From the NCBI RefSeq assembly GCF_000090795.2, contig NW_003546299.1, forward strand, positions 1-64,000: a stretch of DNA of 64,000 nucleotides, in the 5' to 3' direction. The stretch is from Amphimedon queenslandica (taxonomy: Eukaryota; Porifera; Demospongiae; Haplosclerida; Niphatidae). The notes under the pieces are model-generated. The model did no database searches, had not been told where the DNA came from, and saw only the letters and a list, made by a program, of their open reading frames with translations. Below, in pieces: positions 11,511 to 34,670 of this stretch; within the stretch, counting starts at the first letter, position 1; each line of letters opens with the position of its first letter. The position numbers were made by a program, and so were the translations under genes.

Positions 11511-14500
11511 ATGGAGGATAAGCCTGAGAATGCTCCAGAAAGTAAAAACAAAGACAGGATTGAGTATAACACTCTCGTCTCTCCTTCTAGGTTGTCCTGG
11601 TACGCAGAGCCAAGAGGCTGGGAACACCTCAGCTTGTCAAGGCTGCCCCAATCAGAGCATCTGTGCCTCTGGTGCCCCCAAAGCACCAGACCCAGGTAGC
11701 TATATACTACTATATCAGTCACTAGTAGTTGAATACATATACAGCTATAGGTGAGATTGAGAGTCGCTTATCGTCAGTCCGTCATAAAGTTCTGATACTC
11801 TCCGGGAAAGGAGGAGTAGGGAAGAGTACATTCACAACTCAGCTTGCGTATGCATTAGCCAGTAATGAGGAGAGACAGGTACATGTCGTGTACATGTACA
11901 TATGATTAGCACTAGTTTATTAGTTATGGGTATGGGTATGTTAACAGGATATTACATGCATGTATATTTATTTTTATGTGCCAAAAGTTACTCAATAACA
12001 ATTCCTTTATTTCCTTTATACTCAATACTAGTATTATCATCTAATACTAGGTTGCTGTATTAGATATTGATATATGTGGTCCCTCACAGCCTAAGATGCT
12101 GGGAGTTGAGAATGAGCAAGTTCATCAGAGTGGATCAGGATGGTCACCTGTTGTAAGTCAAAGGATCATTGCATCCTGTGAAGTATAAGCCAAATAGCTT
12201 AATTACTATCACTTACATAACAAGTGTAAGGCGTGGCAGCCTTGTTTAATATACTTGGAATAGTGCATTCACAATAATGGCTCTTGCATGCATTTCACTC
12301 ATATTTGTCTATTATTTTGTTTATTTATTTATTCATTTTTTATTTGCAGTACATTCAGGATAATCTCTCTGTGATGTCAATCGGTTTCCTGCTTGGTAGC
12401 CCTGATGATGCTGTCATATGGAGAGGACCAAAAAAGAATGGTATAATATAATGCTCTTCTCCATCCATGCAGCCTCTTCAAGAGTACTCTTGGTGTCATA
12501 AATCGTCTGTTATTTTAAGCCCATCCTGTTATGCTTGATAATAACTGTTTCTTAGAGATTCTGATCTCATTCTTACCTTAAAGCTGATGATTTCATTTAT
12601 TTTAGCTGTCAAGTAGTGACAGCCTAGAGTGTCTGTATAAATTAAGCCTCTTCTTTGTGTCTTAGCCATTATTCACAGGTTACTCCCTAGCCTTTTCCAG
12701 TTGCACCCCTTTAGAAAATTTAAAAAATATTTGCACAACAACACGTACAATTAATTTCCTTGTTAATATTAATTTGGTTTTAGGTCTCATAAAGCAGTTC
12801 CTACGTGACGTTGATTGGGGTGAGTTGGACTATCTTCTTGTTGATACTCCTCCTGGAACTTCAGACGAGCACTTAAGCATTGTCCAGTATCTTGGAGCTG
12901 CTGCAGGTATTGACGGTGCAGTTGTAATAACGACGCCACAGGTATTGTCATTGATTAATGCGATGTTATTATTTTATTAGAAGATTTATATTTTGTAATT
13001 AAAGTGGTTTTTGACCCTCCATAGTTCAGTTTATGGGATGCAGCGATTTGTGGATCTGTTTAGATATTTAATTTGCTGTCATAACTTGCACTTTCTAGCC
13101 TTCCCAATTAGTAGAACGTGACCTTTCTGTCCCATGAGATTGTGATCAGCACATCCAAGCAACAAATTACTTTGAATCAATCGACATTTTAATTGAGAAA
13201 CAATAAAGCCTCAGTAGTATTGCATTATCATGCATAATTCAAAGTTTTTAAACAGTTAACTTGCATGGAAAGCATGGCATATTAAGTAGATTATATATGT
13301 GCATTCATGCACGTACTGGCGGTAATGTATTATGAATTTTATTCGTATTTTTGTGGCCAGTAGTCCTATTTAAATCCACCCTTGATTATCATTACTCTGA
13401 CATCATAATTTGTTTTGCATTTCAAAGGAAGTCTCTCTCCTCGATGTGAGGAAAGAAATTAACTTTTGTCGAAAAGTCGGCGTGCCGGTTCTTGGTGTTG
13501 TGGAGAACATGAGTGGATTCATCTGCCCCAAATGCAAAGTATGACTATATTGCTGCAACAAATCTGCTAAAAACTATTTTTGTGTGTAAAGAGAAAGCAG
13601 CTAATCCTAATGTGTTAATGCCCACTATAGCTGCAGTAAAAGAAGGTGCTTATGATGATTAATGCAGCCACTCTTTTGGCTGTATTATATCATTAATGTG
13701 CAACCACTCTTTTCAAAGTTAAATGATTTACAGCATGATGGTGTGTGTAATGGAATTTTTGTCTCTCATATAGACAGAGTCAAAGATATTTCCACCCACT
13801 ACTGGAGGAGCAGACAAAATGGCAGAGGAAATGGGCTTATCAGTTCTTGGTCATCTTCCACTAGATCCAAGAATAGGTACACACACACACAATGCACTGT
13901 ATGTACGGATTGAAGTCATTGTGTATGACTTATAGCTTGTGAACAAAATTTATCTATTGTGTTGACAGTTGATAGGCTATCATAGCTTTAGTCATTCCAC
14001 TACAGCATAATTTTTGCGTGTGGAGCAATTAAAATTCATTTAACTTTTATGCAATTTGGGCATATAGTATAATTTTTTGTGTGTGGAGCAATTAAAATTC
14101 ATTTAACTTTTATGCAATTTGGGCATATTCCTGGCATTACCTGCATGCTATCAAGAGTGCATAGTTTTGCAATATGCACCATTAAGAGTTTTACATGGAG
14201 CTATTGTGTAGCAATTAGCAGCTTTGAATCCGTCATTAGAATCGGATTATCAATAGAAGCATTCAGAATGCAGGTGCATTTTGCATGCTGCGGTACTAGT
14301 ATTAACCATTTCGCATTTATATAGTGACAACTTTGAGTGTTTTTAAGTCCGTTATTCGACCTCATGGCCTTCCAGTTACAATCATTGTTTACGCAAGGTA
14401 TAACATTTATTCAGTCCCTATTAGCAATACTTCGAAATATTATAGATGCTGATTTTGCTGCATGCTTGAGGTTAAAAATGCCCCCAGCCCCAGGCCTCCC

Positions 14501-15076
14501 TTTGTTTCACTCAGTCCAATAAGCTGAGCTTGCAATAACCTTCCAGATTGTTCCAACCACTTCAAACACTGAAGCCACTACCCTAGTAGGATGGCAAGAG
14601 TGCTCCTGGCACTCCTATTATTTTCATAGCTGGTCCAAATATTGATAACTGACATAACAAATTAATGGGTGTATATTTGGCTAGACACTATGTTACTATG
14701 TTCTTCCCATTTTGTTTAGGCAAGTGTTGTGATATGGGGCTATCATTTATCAAGGAAGTATCAGATTCACCTGCAGCTTTGCAGTACATCAGCATCATGA
14801 AAAGTGAGCCCTCCTTTTCCAGGATAAGGATTAGCTCGAAACTGTTTTGTGTGTTGCAGATTAGGTGCCCAATCTTGCACAAAATGCAATAATAATTCTG
14901 TTTTTAATTAGTTTTGAAGTTGTCTTAGGTGATAAGCAGCCATAGTGTTGTATATAATACCACTCATTGACAGCTTAAAAATAGATTCGTTTGCAGGATC
15001 TTTGTCTCTACTAGTAGCCAAAGCCCCTTCCTTTAACAAACAGGAAGACATACTGGCTCTAGCAGAGAGCTATTGA
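11511..15076 (+). CDS. NUBP1: Cytosolic Fe-S cluster assembly ATPase NUBP1/NBP35
   Basis: P-loop scaffold that assembles 4Fe-4S clusters for cytosolic and nuclear proteins, acting with NUBP2/CFD1. Ten exons: 11511-11541, 11591-11695, 11751-11878, 12051-12152, 12350-12440, 12784-12941, 13428-13538, 13774-13876, 14720-14803 and 14997-15076. The N-terminus carries the NBP35 cysteine motif C-x13-C-x2-C-x5-C (ESCPGTQ, then [12 protein letters not shown]), which separates NUBP1 from NUBP2. Then come the Mrp-type Walker [60 protein letters not shown] (the bridging CPxC) and PPTTGGAD. Length is close to the family norm. A GCCATCTTGG YY1-like site lies about 36 bp upstream of the ATG. Introns contain a 61-bp tandem duplication at 14007-14128 and no other gene. 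Confidence 0.95.
14007..14128. repeat. 61-bp direct tandem duplication in NUBP1 intron
   Basis: The segment beginning ATAATTTTTGCGTGTGGAGC and ending GCAATTTGGGCATAT occurs twice in a row with only one or two differences, indicating a recent local duplication within the intron. Confidence 0.75.
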
Positions 15077-15301
15077 GCTTTGGGTTTTCTTGTTTGAAAC
15101 TCTCCACTTGACCCATTATAATAAAAACCATTGAAATGTATTATATAGATAATTTTGATAATTATAATAACAATCGTATAATAATTTTATTCATTATTCG
15201 TTTTATCAGAGATCTTGCTAGCCTGTGGAGACACAGATGAGAAACAATAGTAGTGGCAAGGAAAGAAAGGGAGAGAGAGGAGGAGGAGGAGAAGTCTGTA
15301 A

Positions 15302-17533
15302 TCATATTGTCATTGTCTGTGATGTTGTTTCTGATCCTGAACTGAATGCCTGATAATGTAAAATAGAATCAGTAATAATTTATTTGTCATTATGTTATTA
15401 TTATAAAAATTATAATTATATAAAAAGAGTAACATTACTTGTTTCATTAACTGTCGTCCAATGAACTGCCCTGCCATAGCCCTTATCTTGGTACCGGCAT
15501 CTTTGCGACACTTTACATATCCTATCACGTTAGCACCGTTTAGAGCCACGCCCACGATTGGTATCAACTAAAATAACAACGGAATTATCAGGAAGAGACA
15601 TTATCAGGAAACGATCGGATAGATCATCATCATCACATGAGAAAAACCAGAACTACAATATCCCACAAGTGTGATGTCATTTCCATCCCACTCTTAATCC
15701 TTTCCCACACACACACACACACCTAATACTTTAAAGGCTGTCTCGGTATCCCCTACTCTTATGTTTTAGTAAACAGTAATTAGTAACATATTATCACCAA
15801 ACATTCCTTTGGCCTTTACTAATAGTCGGATACTCTCTAATTGCTAATAATTAATTCTGTGAGTGAGTACATTTAACCACACTAATAAATATTAGTCATA
15901 ATAATAATATTATTATCATTATTTGAATTCAATCTCACCATCCACATCCAGGCAAATTTGAGTAAAGCCGTGAATATAAAGACAATCCATAACACAGGAA
16001 AGGCAAACAATGACACCCAGAAGACTACACTTTCAACATTTGATGATGGAGCCTAGATACAACATGGTTAAGATTATAAGGAGTTTTATAAGTATACATA
16101 ACATGTAAATCAATGTTTCCAAGGAGTTTTGGGGTAGTGTTTCTTGTCAGGGGATTTTAAAGTTGCTCAAAAATTTGACAATACCATAATACTATATAGG
16201 GTATTTTTCAAAAATGGTTAGGAGAGAATTCTTATAATGTTTTCTGATACATATACATGTTCTCATGTTGTATAGCAAGTGTGAGCTAATTCCGATCAAA
16301 ATTGAATTTATTACGAATTTTTTTTAAAGTTACTTAAAAATCGGCCCAAAGTCCCTGTACTATAGTACAGGGACTTTGGCCAGATTTTGCCAAAAATGAC
16401 TAAGAGAGAATTCTTCATTTTTATAATGTTTTCTGATACGTATACATGTTCTTATGTTGTATAGCAAGTTTGAGCTAATTCCGATCAAAATTGAATTTAT
16501 TATGAATTTTTAAAGTTACTTAAAAATCGACTTAAAGTCCCTGTACTATAGTACAGGAACTTTGGCCAGATTTTGCCAAAAATGACTAAGAGAGAATTCT
16601 TCATTTTTATAATGTTTTCTGATACGTATACATGTTCTTATGTTGTATAGCAAGTTTGAGCTAATTCCGATCAAAATTGAATTTATTACGAATTTTTAAA
16701 GTTACACAAAAATCGACCCCCCTGAAACTTTGTGGGAAACCCCGATACAGGTGTACATAAAACATGTGGATAAATCATCACTACAATAGAAATAATGGCA
16801 ATCAAAGCATAAAATAAACATATACACAATTAAAAGTAAAAGCATAAGAGTTTGTCAGCAAAATAATCCAAAATTATAATCCAAAAAAATTAATAATTAT
16901 ATTACAAAATTCATCTAATGAAATCAATACAAAAATGCAATTTTTTAAAGGTAAATAAAATATTACGCAAAGTATGTGTGGATGTAACCGAGAGAACTTT
17001 GATGCTCTTATAGGTAAAATTGATGCAAATAATTCTCATAAAAATATTTAGAGTGCAACAGAAACCAAACAAGCTATGCAATGATACCAATGTAACACTC
17101 CCACGCATTTAATTAATATGAAGTAATGTGGGTGTGGCCAGTTATTAAAGGAGATTCTAAAGGAATTATAGCTTTACTTGTTTGGATTCAAACTGCCATA
17201 CGCTTGTCCCATCCTCCTCTACTTTGTTCCACCATCTTAGCCCGACCAACAGTCGGCCGGTGACATTCTTCACGACCCAAAAATCCAAAGCCAACAAAAG
17301 AATAATTGCTATAAACAATTGAACAAAACTACTGCTGAATACGTAGGACCCAAAGACGTACAAAACCAGCGCAAGTGATCGAAAGAGTACATGGAAGAAT
17401 AGTGCTATGGGATGTCTATAAAAATATTTAAAAATTATTAAAAATATTTTACGAGCATAGCTTGCTTTATTGCTCTTTGTGAGGGAGAGCCTTCATCGCC
17501 AAAAGCCAATAAGACCTCTTCTTGGTTACTCAT
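15302..17533 (-). CDS. TVP23B: Golgi membrane protein TVP23 homologue
   Basis: TVP23/FAM18 proteins are four-helix membrane proteins of late Golgi vesicles. Predicted 198 residues (human TVP23B is about 205) from exons 17533-17466, 17415-17178, 16052-15939, 15567-15439 and 15349-15302. Diagnostic blocks are HPIALFFHVLFR, the family signature DFWVVKNVTGRLLVGLRWWN, DGTSVWQFES, FPVLWIVFIFTAL and GANVIGYVKCRKDAGTK. The first intron appears to use a GC-AG pair (ATAAA|GCAAGC at 17466/17465), because only that junction yields the in-phase K-HP join expected in the family. It is divergent from the Galpha gene by 226 bp, with two TCACGTGA palindromes between. Intron 2 holds an array of the palindromic 186-bp repeat. 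Confidence 0.93.
16150..16725. repeat. 186-bp palindromic tandem repeat (TVP23 intron)
   Basis: About three units. Palindrome cores start at 16353 (perfect, CCCTGTACTATAGTACAGGG) and at 16539 (one 3' mismatch), exactly 186 bp apart. Shared flanks include AGGAGAGAATTCTT, TTTTCTGATACGTATACATG, TTGAGCTAATTCCGATCAAA and ACGAATTTTTAAAGTTAC. Orientation is opposite to transcription of the host gene. Confidence 0.85.
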
Positions 17534-17601
17534 GAAAACCTAAAAATTTAAAGAAAGGGTTAAAATAAAAACAGGCGTGGGTAGTTATAACTTTTATTTG
17601 A

Positions 17602-17663
17602 TCACGTGACTTGTTTGGTAATTAATTGGGCGTGACTAATGTGAATCCGAGTGGATCACGTGA
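17602..17663. promoter_or_regulatory. Two TCACGTGA palindromes in the TVP23/Galpha divergent promoter
   Basis: Perfect TCACGTGA octamers at 17602-17609 and 17656-17663, in the 226-bp space between the divergent TVP23 and Galpha start codons. TCACGTGA is the core recognised by MITF/TFE and USF-type bHLH-ZIP factors. A third copy lies beside the EMRE start codon. Function is inferred from motif and position only. Confidence 0.45.
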
Positions 17664-17759
17664 TCTTGTATGGGCGTGGGTCAAGCTAGAGATCTTGTAC
17701 CATTTAGGACAAGGTCGAGGACAACGAGAGAAAATACAGTAAAATCCAGAGATCCAGGC

Positions 17760-19798
17760 ATGGCTTTCAACTGTTTGAAGACAGAGGAAGAGAAAGAGGG
17801 AGAGAGGAGGAGCAGACAGATCGACCGCCAGCTCAAATCCCTCGACAAAGAGAAGGACTGGAAGAGAGAAATGAAAGTTCTTCTACTGGGGGCAGGAGAG
17901 TCTGGTAAAAGCACCTTCCTCAAGCAGATGCGTATCATACACGGCGAGGACTACTCGGACAGCGACAGGCTGGAATTTCGTCCACTGATATATCACAATA
18001 TATTGAAAGGGATGAAGGTCCTGGTTGAGGCTTGCCGTAGGCTTCAGATACCATTCTCAGAGCCAGATAATGATAGTAAAGGTGACATAGTTTCCAGTGG
18101 CTATCAGCACTCACAGGAGCTAAGCCCAGAGGAATTTGCGCCTTACGTTGAGCCTCTCAAGTCTCTATGGAAAGATACTGGGATTCAGACTACACTAGCA
18201 CGAAGCAATGAGTTTCAATTGGTACGTTTAAGCACCTAAACATTATTTCCTCCTAGAGTCCTCTCTTTGTTTTGTGATCTCTCTTCATTCATTTTGTTCC
18301 TCTTTTGATTCCTATCCCCCTTTCCTTGTTTAGCTCTGCCTATGCACAATATTAACTGCTTTGTAACAATACAATGGGCCATTGAGTGGTTTTCAAATGC
18401 ATCAAAAAAACTTTTTCTTTCTCCTATTCCCTTTCTTCCTTCTCTTACATGGTTCGTAGTATATGTGTGGCTAGGGCATGCATAGACATGTAGTAATATA
18501 ATTGTACATTGCCTTCCTGTGAGTAGCTGCTACTATTTTTTGCATTTTTACAATTTGCTAACCTCCCAATGATAATTGTGTCTCTTTTGTTAACATGTAG
18601 GGTGACTCTGTGCCTTATTTTCTTTCTAAATTAGAAGTCATTGGAGCAGTGGTAAGAGAGAGAGGGAGGGAGGGGAGAGAGGGAAAGAGATGAAGTAGTG
18701 AAGAGGATGTTGTGTGTGTGTGTACATCTTAATGTAACTAATAATTGAGTTATTATAAAAAGTGCATATATTGTGCATTTTTTCTTAAGAACACATGGCA
18801 TTGTTGTAATAATAACTCAATATAGCTTCATTACAAAGGCATATAACCAGCAATAAAGGCTCTAATTCAATTAGCTCTGCATTATGGGAGAGATTATACG
18901 CGTGTAGGCTATAAACAAGGCTTCTTTTTCTAATGGAAAATGGAATGAGCTTATAAATGCTATGTATCTGTAATTGGAATTCACTGTTTAGGGAAAGAAT
19001 GTGGTATAGCAGGAATAATTTATGAAATGTTAGCTCTATTGTTCACTAAGGAAGCTATGCACTCAAAACGAATGAGACTTGATGTATAATGTATGCGTAA
19101 TATTAATGCACAGCATAAAATGAAGAACTATAGTAACAATAACAATAATGCTAACAAATAATAACTATCTGCCAGCTGACAGTTTGGTAACATTTCCCTT
19201 TCACATATGCATTCTCTTCCAGGACTATCTACCATCAAAGGACGACATCCTAAACTCGAGGAAAGCAACAAGAGGCGTAGTTGAGTACACGACGGCTATT
19301 CGAAACCAGCAGTTTAGGTTCGTGGACGTCGGGGGTCAGAGATCGCAGCGGCAGAAGTGGTTCCAGTGTTTCGACGAAGTGACGGCCATATTGTTCATCG
19401 TTGCATCGAGCGCTTTTAACCAGACCCTACTGGAGGACAGGGTCACTAATAGACTCATCGAGAGTCTCAACATATTTGAGACTATCGTCAATAATAGGTG
19501 CTTCAGAAACGTCGCCATAATGGTCTTTTTCAACAAGTCCGATCTCTTGGAGACAAAGGTCCAGAACCCCAAAGTTGACATTAGCAAGTACTTCCCGGAG
19601 TTCAACGGGGACCCGCATAACCTAGACCACGTCAAGGGTTTCATGGTAGGAATGTTTGATTCCGTTCGTAGAAACCAACGCCAGGATTTCTATCATTATT
19701 TCACGACTGCTGTCAACACTAGAAATATACACATGGTCTTTGACATAGTGAAGGATATCATATTGTCAGGACACATTGGTCAAATATTGCAAATTTAA
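17760..19798 (+). CDS. GNA13: Heterotrimeric G protein alpha subunit, G12/13 class
   Basis: GTPase that couples membrane receptors to effectors at the plasma membrane; in bilaterians the G12/13 class acts on RhoGEFs. Exons 17760-18221, 18601-18651 and 19223-19798 give 362 residues. All nucleotide-binding motifs are intact: P-loop GAGESGKST, switch I SRKATRG (arginine finger), switch II DVGGQRSQRQKW, NKSD and TTAVNT. Class calls rest on LTNR-like VTNRLIESLNIFETIVNN, VFFNKSDLLE and a C-terminus ending GQILQI, which resembles the LKQLMLQ tail of Galpha12/13 and lacks the Gi cysteine. Cys5 (MAFNC) is a palmitoylation candidate. An in-frame ATG at 17670 would add 30 residues starting MGVGQ; I prefer 17760 because it opens the usual charged alphaN helix. 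G12/13 rather than Gq is likely but should be tested by a tree. Confidence 0.93.
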
Positions 19799-20430
19799 CT
19801 AAGAACTAATAGTACAAATGTTGACTTGTCATACAATTTTATCCCTTGTTCTCTTCTCCTTTCTGTCTCACTCTCTCTCTCTTAGTCTTCACTTGATCAT
19901 TAATGTTGTCTTCTTTTTCTCCTCCTCTCTCTTGATAAAAAAAACCCAGCAACTAGCACTGACCATCTAGTACTGATTTCGTAACTATCAATATTAATAT
20001 TATTATTATTATTATTATTATGTGTGTTTTATAAAGAAACTAAATAATATTATTGTTCTTGTTGTCATTATGTTGTCTTTGATGTTTTTAATATATATAA
20101 AATAAATGATGCAGTCACAATTTCTATTGCTAACTAAACCATAATGATACTAGTAATAAATAATAATAATAACTAAAATGTAAATTCTTTGTAAGCTGTT
20201 AGTCATTCTGAAAATATGGACACCTGGAAACATAAACCCTAAACAGAGTAAGAAAAACAAATGTTAAAGTGAACTCTTCCTTTTATACACAACATGCATA
20301 AGAGGAAAGAGGGAGAGAGAGAGGGAGTGTACTAAAATAGAACAAGTGAAGTCAATTTTTAGCCGTTTATTTTTTAAAGTCTATTTGTAGCAGCGTGATA
20401 GCCACATCAGTACTTTATTACAAAGAGTAG
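19799..20430. other. Galpha 3' region, no further gene
   Basis: Probable Galpha 3' UTR with CT-rich stretches, a (TTA)n run near 20000, and an AATAAA signal near 20100. No conserved reading frame is visible. Confidence 0.5.
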
Positions 20431-20432
20431 TC

Positions 20433-20982
20433 TTAGACCCTGTTTACACTAATCCATTTTCACATGTAAACGGAAACGAGACTTTTTGATTCTGATACAG
20501 CTTCTGTTTACGCTAATACATAAAAACGCATCACCTATCCGAAGCAAAATGTAAAAGGATATACCAAAGTGGATACTTCTATAAACGAATGATAAATCTT
20601 ATGAAAATGCAGCTGCTGGATTAGTGTAAACACCTGAAACGAATAATAGCAATTTAGCAAATATTCAATAATAGCAAATAATAGAGTGTCCTACTGTGCC
20701 TATACCCCCTGATTCATCACGGCATAGAATTGAAGAGTCGCATTCGGGATATTTTCAGTATTTTCATTGAGTAGTTATAGTTATTGCTAGTTATTTTCGA
20801 ATAACTACTCAAAAATACTGAAAATATCCTGAATGTGACTCTTCAATTCTACGACGTGATGAAGCAGGGGGTATATGCACAGTAGGACACTCTCTTCTAT
20901 TATTATCTACTCTTGCTGAAACGAATAATAGCAAAAACAATTTGGATTCAGTGAAGTGGATTAGTATAAACGGGGCCTTAAT
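20433..20982. mobile_element. Outer miniature inverted-repeat element (composite)
   Basis: The ends are inverted repeats: left CCCTGTTTACACTAATCCA, right TGGATTAGTATAAACGGGG. The right end finishes GCCTTAA, resembling the element ends at 57025-57309. It contains no coding sequence and holds a second palindromic element at 20683-20892. Confidence 0.7.
20683..20892. mobile_element. Nested miniature element with arms of about 85 bp
   Basis: A near-perfect inverted repeat: AGAGTGTCCTACTGTGC at the left pairs with GCACAGTAGGACACTCT at the right, and pairing continues through GAATTGAAGAGTC / GACTCTTCAATTC and ATATTTTCAGTATTTT. The loop is about 45 bp. It is inserted inside the 20433-20982 element, so it is younger. 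It would fold into a long hairpin if transcribed. Confidence 0.8.
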
Positions 20983-21456
20983 TTAATTATTACTACTCCT
21001 ACACTGCACAGTGCAAAACTTGATTTTCAATTTATATGACACTTATACCTCTAATTAAATTAAAACCAAAACTAGTATACATACGCATTAATTAATTTTG
21101 AAAATCTAATTGTGCACAGGCCCATAACAAAATTATAAATGCAGTTTATGAAAAGCATCAAAATAATTATGACTATTATTAATATTATCATTTGGATTGA
21201 GCTACTTTTATCCAATTATTATTATTAAATATTTATTTCGTTGTTTTCAAAATATGAAAATATTGTGGAAACTCGATTCCTTCTTCAGAGCTTCAGGCAC
21301 AACAATTATCCCTTCATGATAAACACGAGCAAATTCATGAAATACAAACAAGTGGTGCTATTACGCTAATTAATATTATTATTATTATTATTATTTTGAA
21401 CCCTACACTACTCGCTAACCAAAATAAAGGTCACTGGTTACCTGTAATGCTTTCTA
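20983..21456. other. AT-rich spacer between mobile element and EMRE
   Basis: AT-rich DNA with a (TTA)n run near 21380. Probable EMRE 3' UTR on the minus strand. No further gene is visible. Confidence 0.45.
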
Positions 21457-21711
21457 TTAATCATCATCATCATCATCTGGTATGTAAAATTCGTATTCCT
21501 CGAGGAATTCAGCAAACTGTCCTCCAGCCCAATAGCCCAGATAGACAAAGGGTATGGCAACAAAACCGAGCCGAAACAGGACGAGATTGTAATGCCTGAT
21601 CGGTTTAGAGACTAAGGCACCAGATTGTGTGGTTGTTGTTCGTCTCAGTGCTAAATTACTCCCGTTAAGAAGGAGGGAAGAACATTTTCTAAGGAGCCCC
21701 AAAGACGCCAT
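21457..21711 (-). CDS. SMDT1: Essential MCU regulator EMRE (single exon)
   Basis: EMRE is the small inner-mitochondrial-membrane subunit that activates the calcium uniporter MCU and links it to MICU1. The 84-residue frame has a basic presequence, then SGALVSKPIRHYNLVLFRLG, a transmembrane helix (FVAIPFVYLGYWAGG), FAEFLEEYEFYIP, and a terminal run of six aspartates directly before the stop. This matches vertebrate EMRE in order and content (SGAI-PKPV, IPFLYVG, LLEEHDIFVPEDDDDDD). The acidic tail, coded by a perfect GAT repeat, is the MICU1-binding element. Intronless, unlike its neighbours. It is divergent from FLII with 89 bp between ATGs. The start codon lies within an AAAATGGCG context resembling a YY1 site. 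Confidence 0.95.
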   Translation of the reverse strand: MASLGLLRKCSSLLLNGSNLALRRTTTTQSGALVSKPIRHYNLVLFRLGFVAIPFVYLGYWAGGQFAEFLEEYEFYIPDDDDDD

Positions 21712-21725
21712 TTTGAATCACGTGA
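21709..21725. promoter_or_regulatory. TCACGTGA and YY1-like site at EMRE start
   Basis: TCACGTGA at 21718-21725 lies 7 bp upstream of the EMRE ATG. The minus-strand sequence CAAAATGGCG spans the start codon and resembles a YY1 site. A second GCCATTTTGAAA occurs near 21751 on the FLII side of the divergent promoter. Confidence 0.4.
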
Positions 21726-21800
21726 TTAGATAGGCGTGGTTTACCACCCGCCATTTTGAAACAGTCAAGGGTTAATATTCCAACAAGCCCAACCATAAAG

Positions 21801-34246
<12,446 letters not shown>

Positions 34247-34491
34247 AAACCTCTTGTACATGTACATGCTCTCTTCTTTGTTTTATTATCATCTGTACTT
34301 TCACTTACTCATTTTTTTCACTTGTGAGTGTATGTATGTACATGTACACGTGTATGTTCATAAAGTTGTTGTGTAGCTAGTATAGACTCTCTCATTGAAA
34401 TGTCATTTTTAATTTAAAAAAAATTTTTTACTCAACACAACAAGACAATAATAATAATAATAATAATAATATTAATAATAATAATAATAAT

Positions 34492-34522
<31 letters not shown>

Positions 34523-34670
34523 TTAGCTAATAATTTAAAGTTGATTTAAAAACAGTGTCATCATGAAAAAAAGAGAGTTTGTCATAGTTAATAATAATAA
34601 TAATAATAGTGAAATTAATGAGTCCTGTACTGTTAAATAATGATAGAGGGGCTCAGACCAGTCCCTCCCC
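34247..34670. other. Convergent 3' spacer FLII/LGL
   Basis: Holds the two 3' UTRs and an (AAT)n run at about 34446-34526. No gene is seen. Confidence 0.5.

Noticed and set aside
11511-15076. NUBP2/CFD1 identity
   Set aside because: The N-terminal C-x13-C-x2-C-x5-C motif is specific to NBP35/NUBP1.
21457-21711. Complex I accessory subunit identity for the small mitochondrial protein
   Set aside because: The order SGA-KP-transmembrane-LEE-poly-Asp terminus matches EMRE much better.
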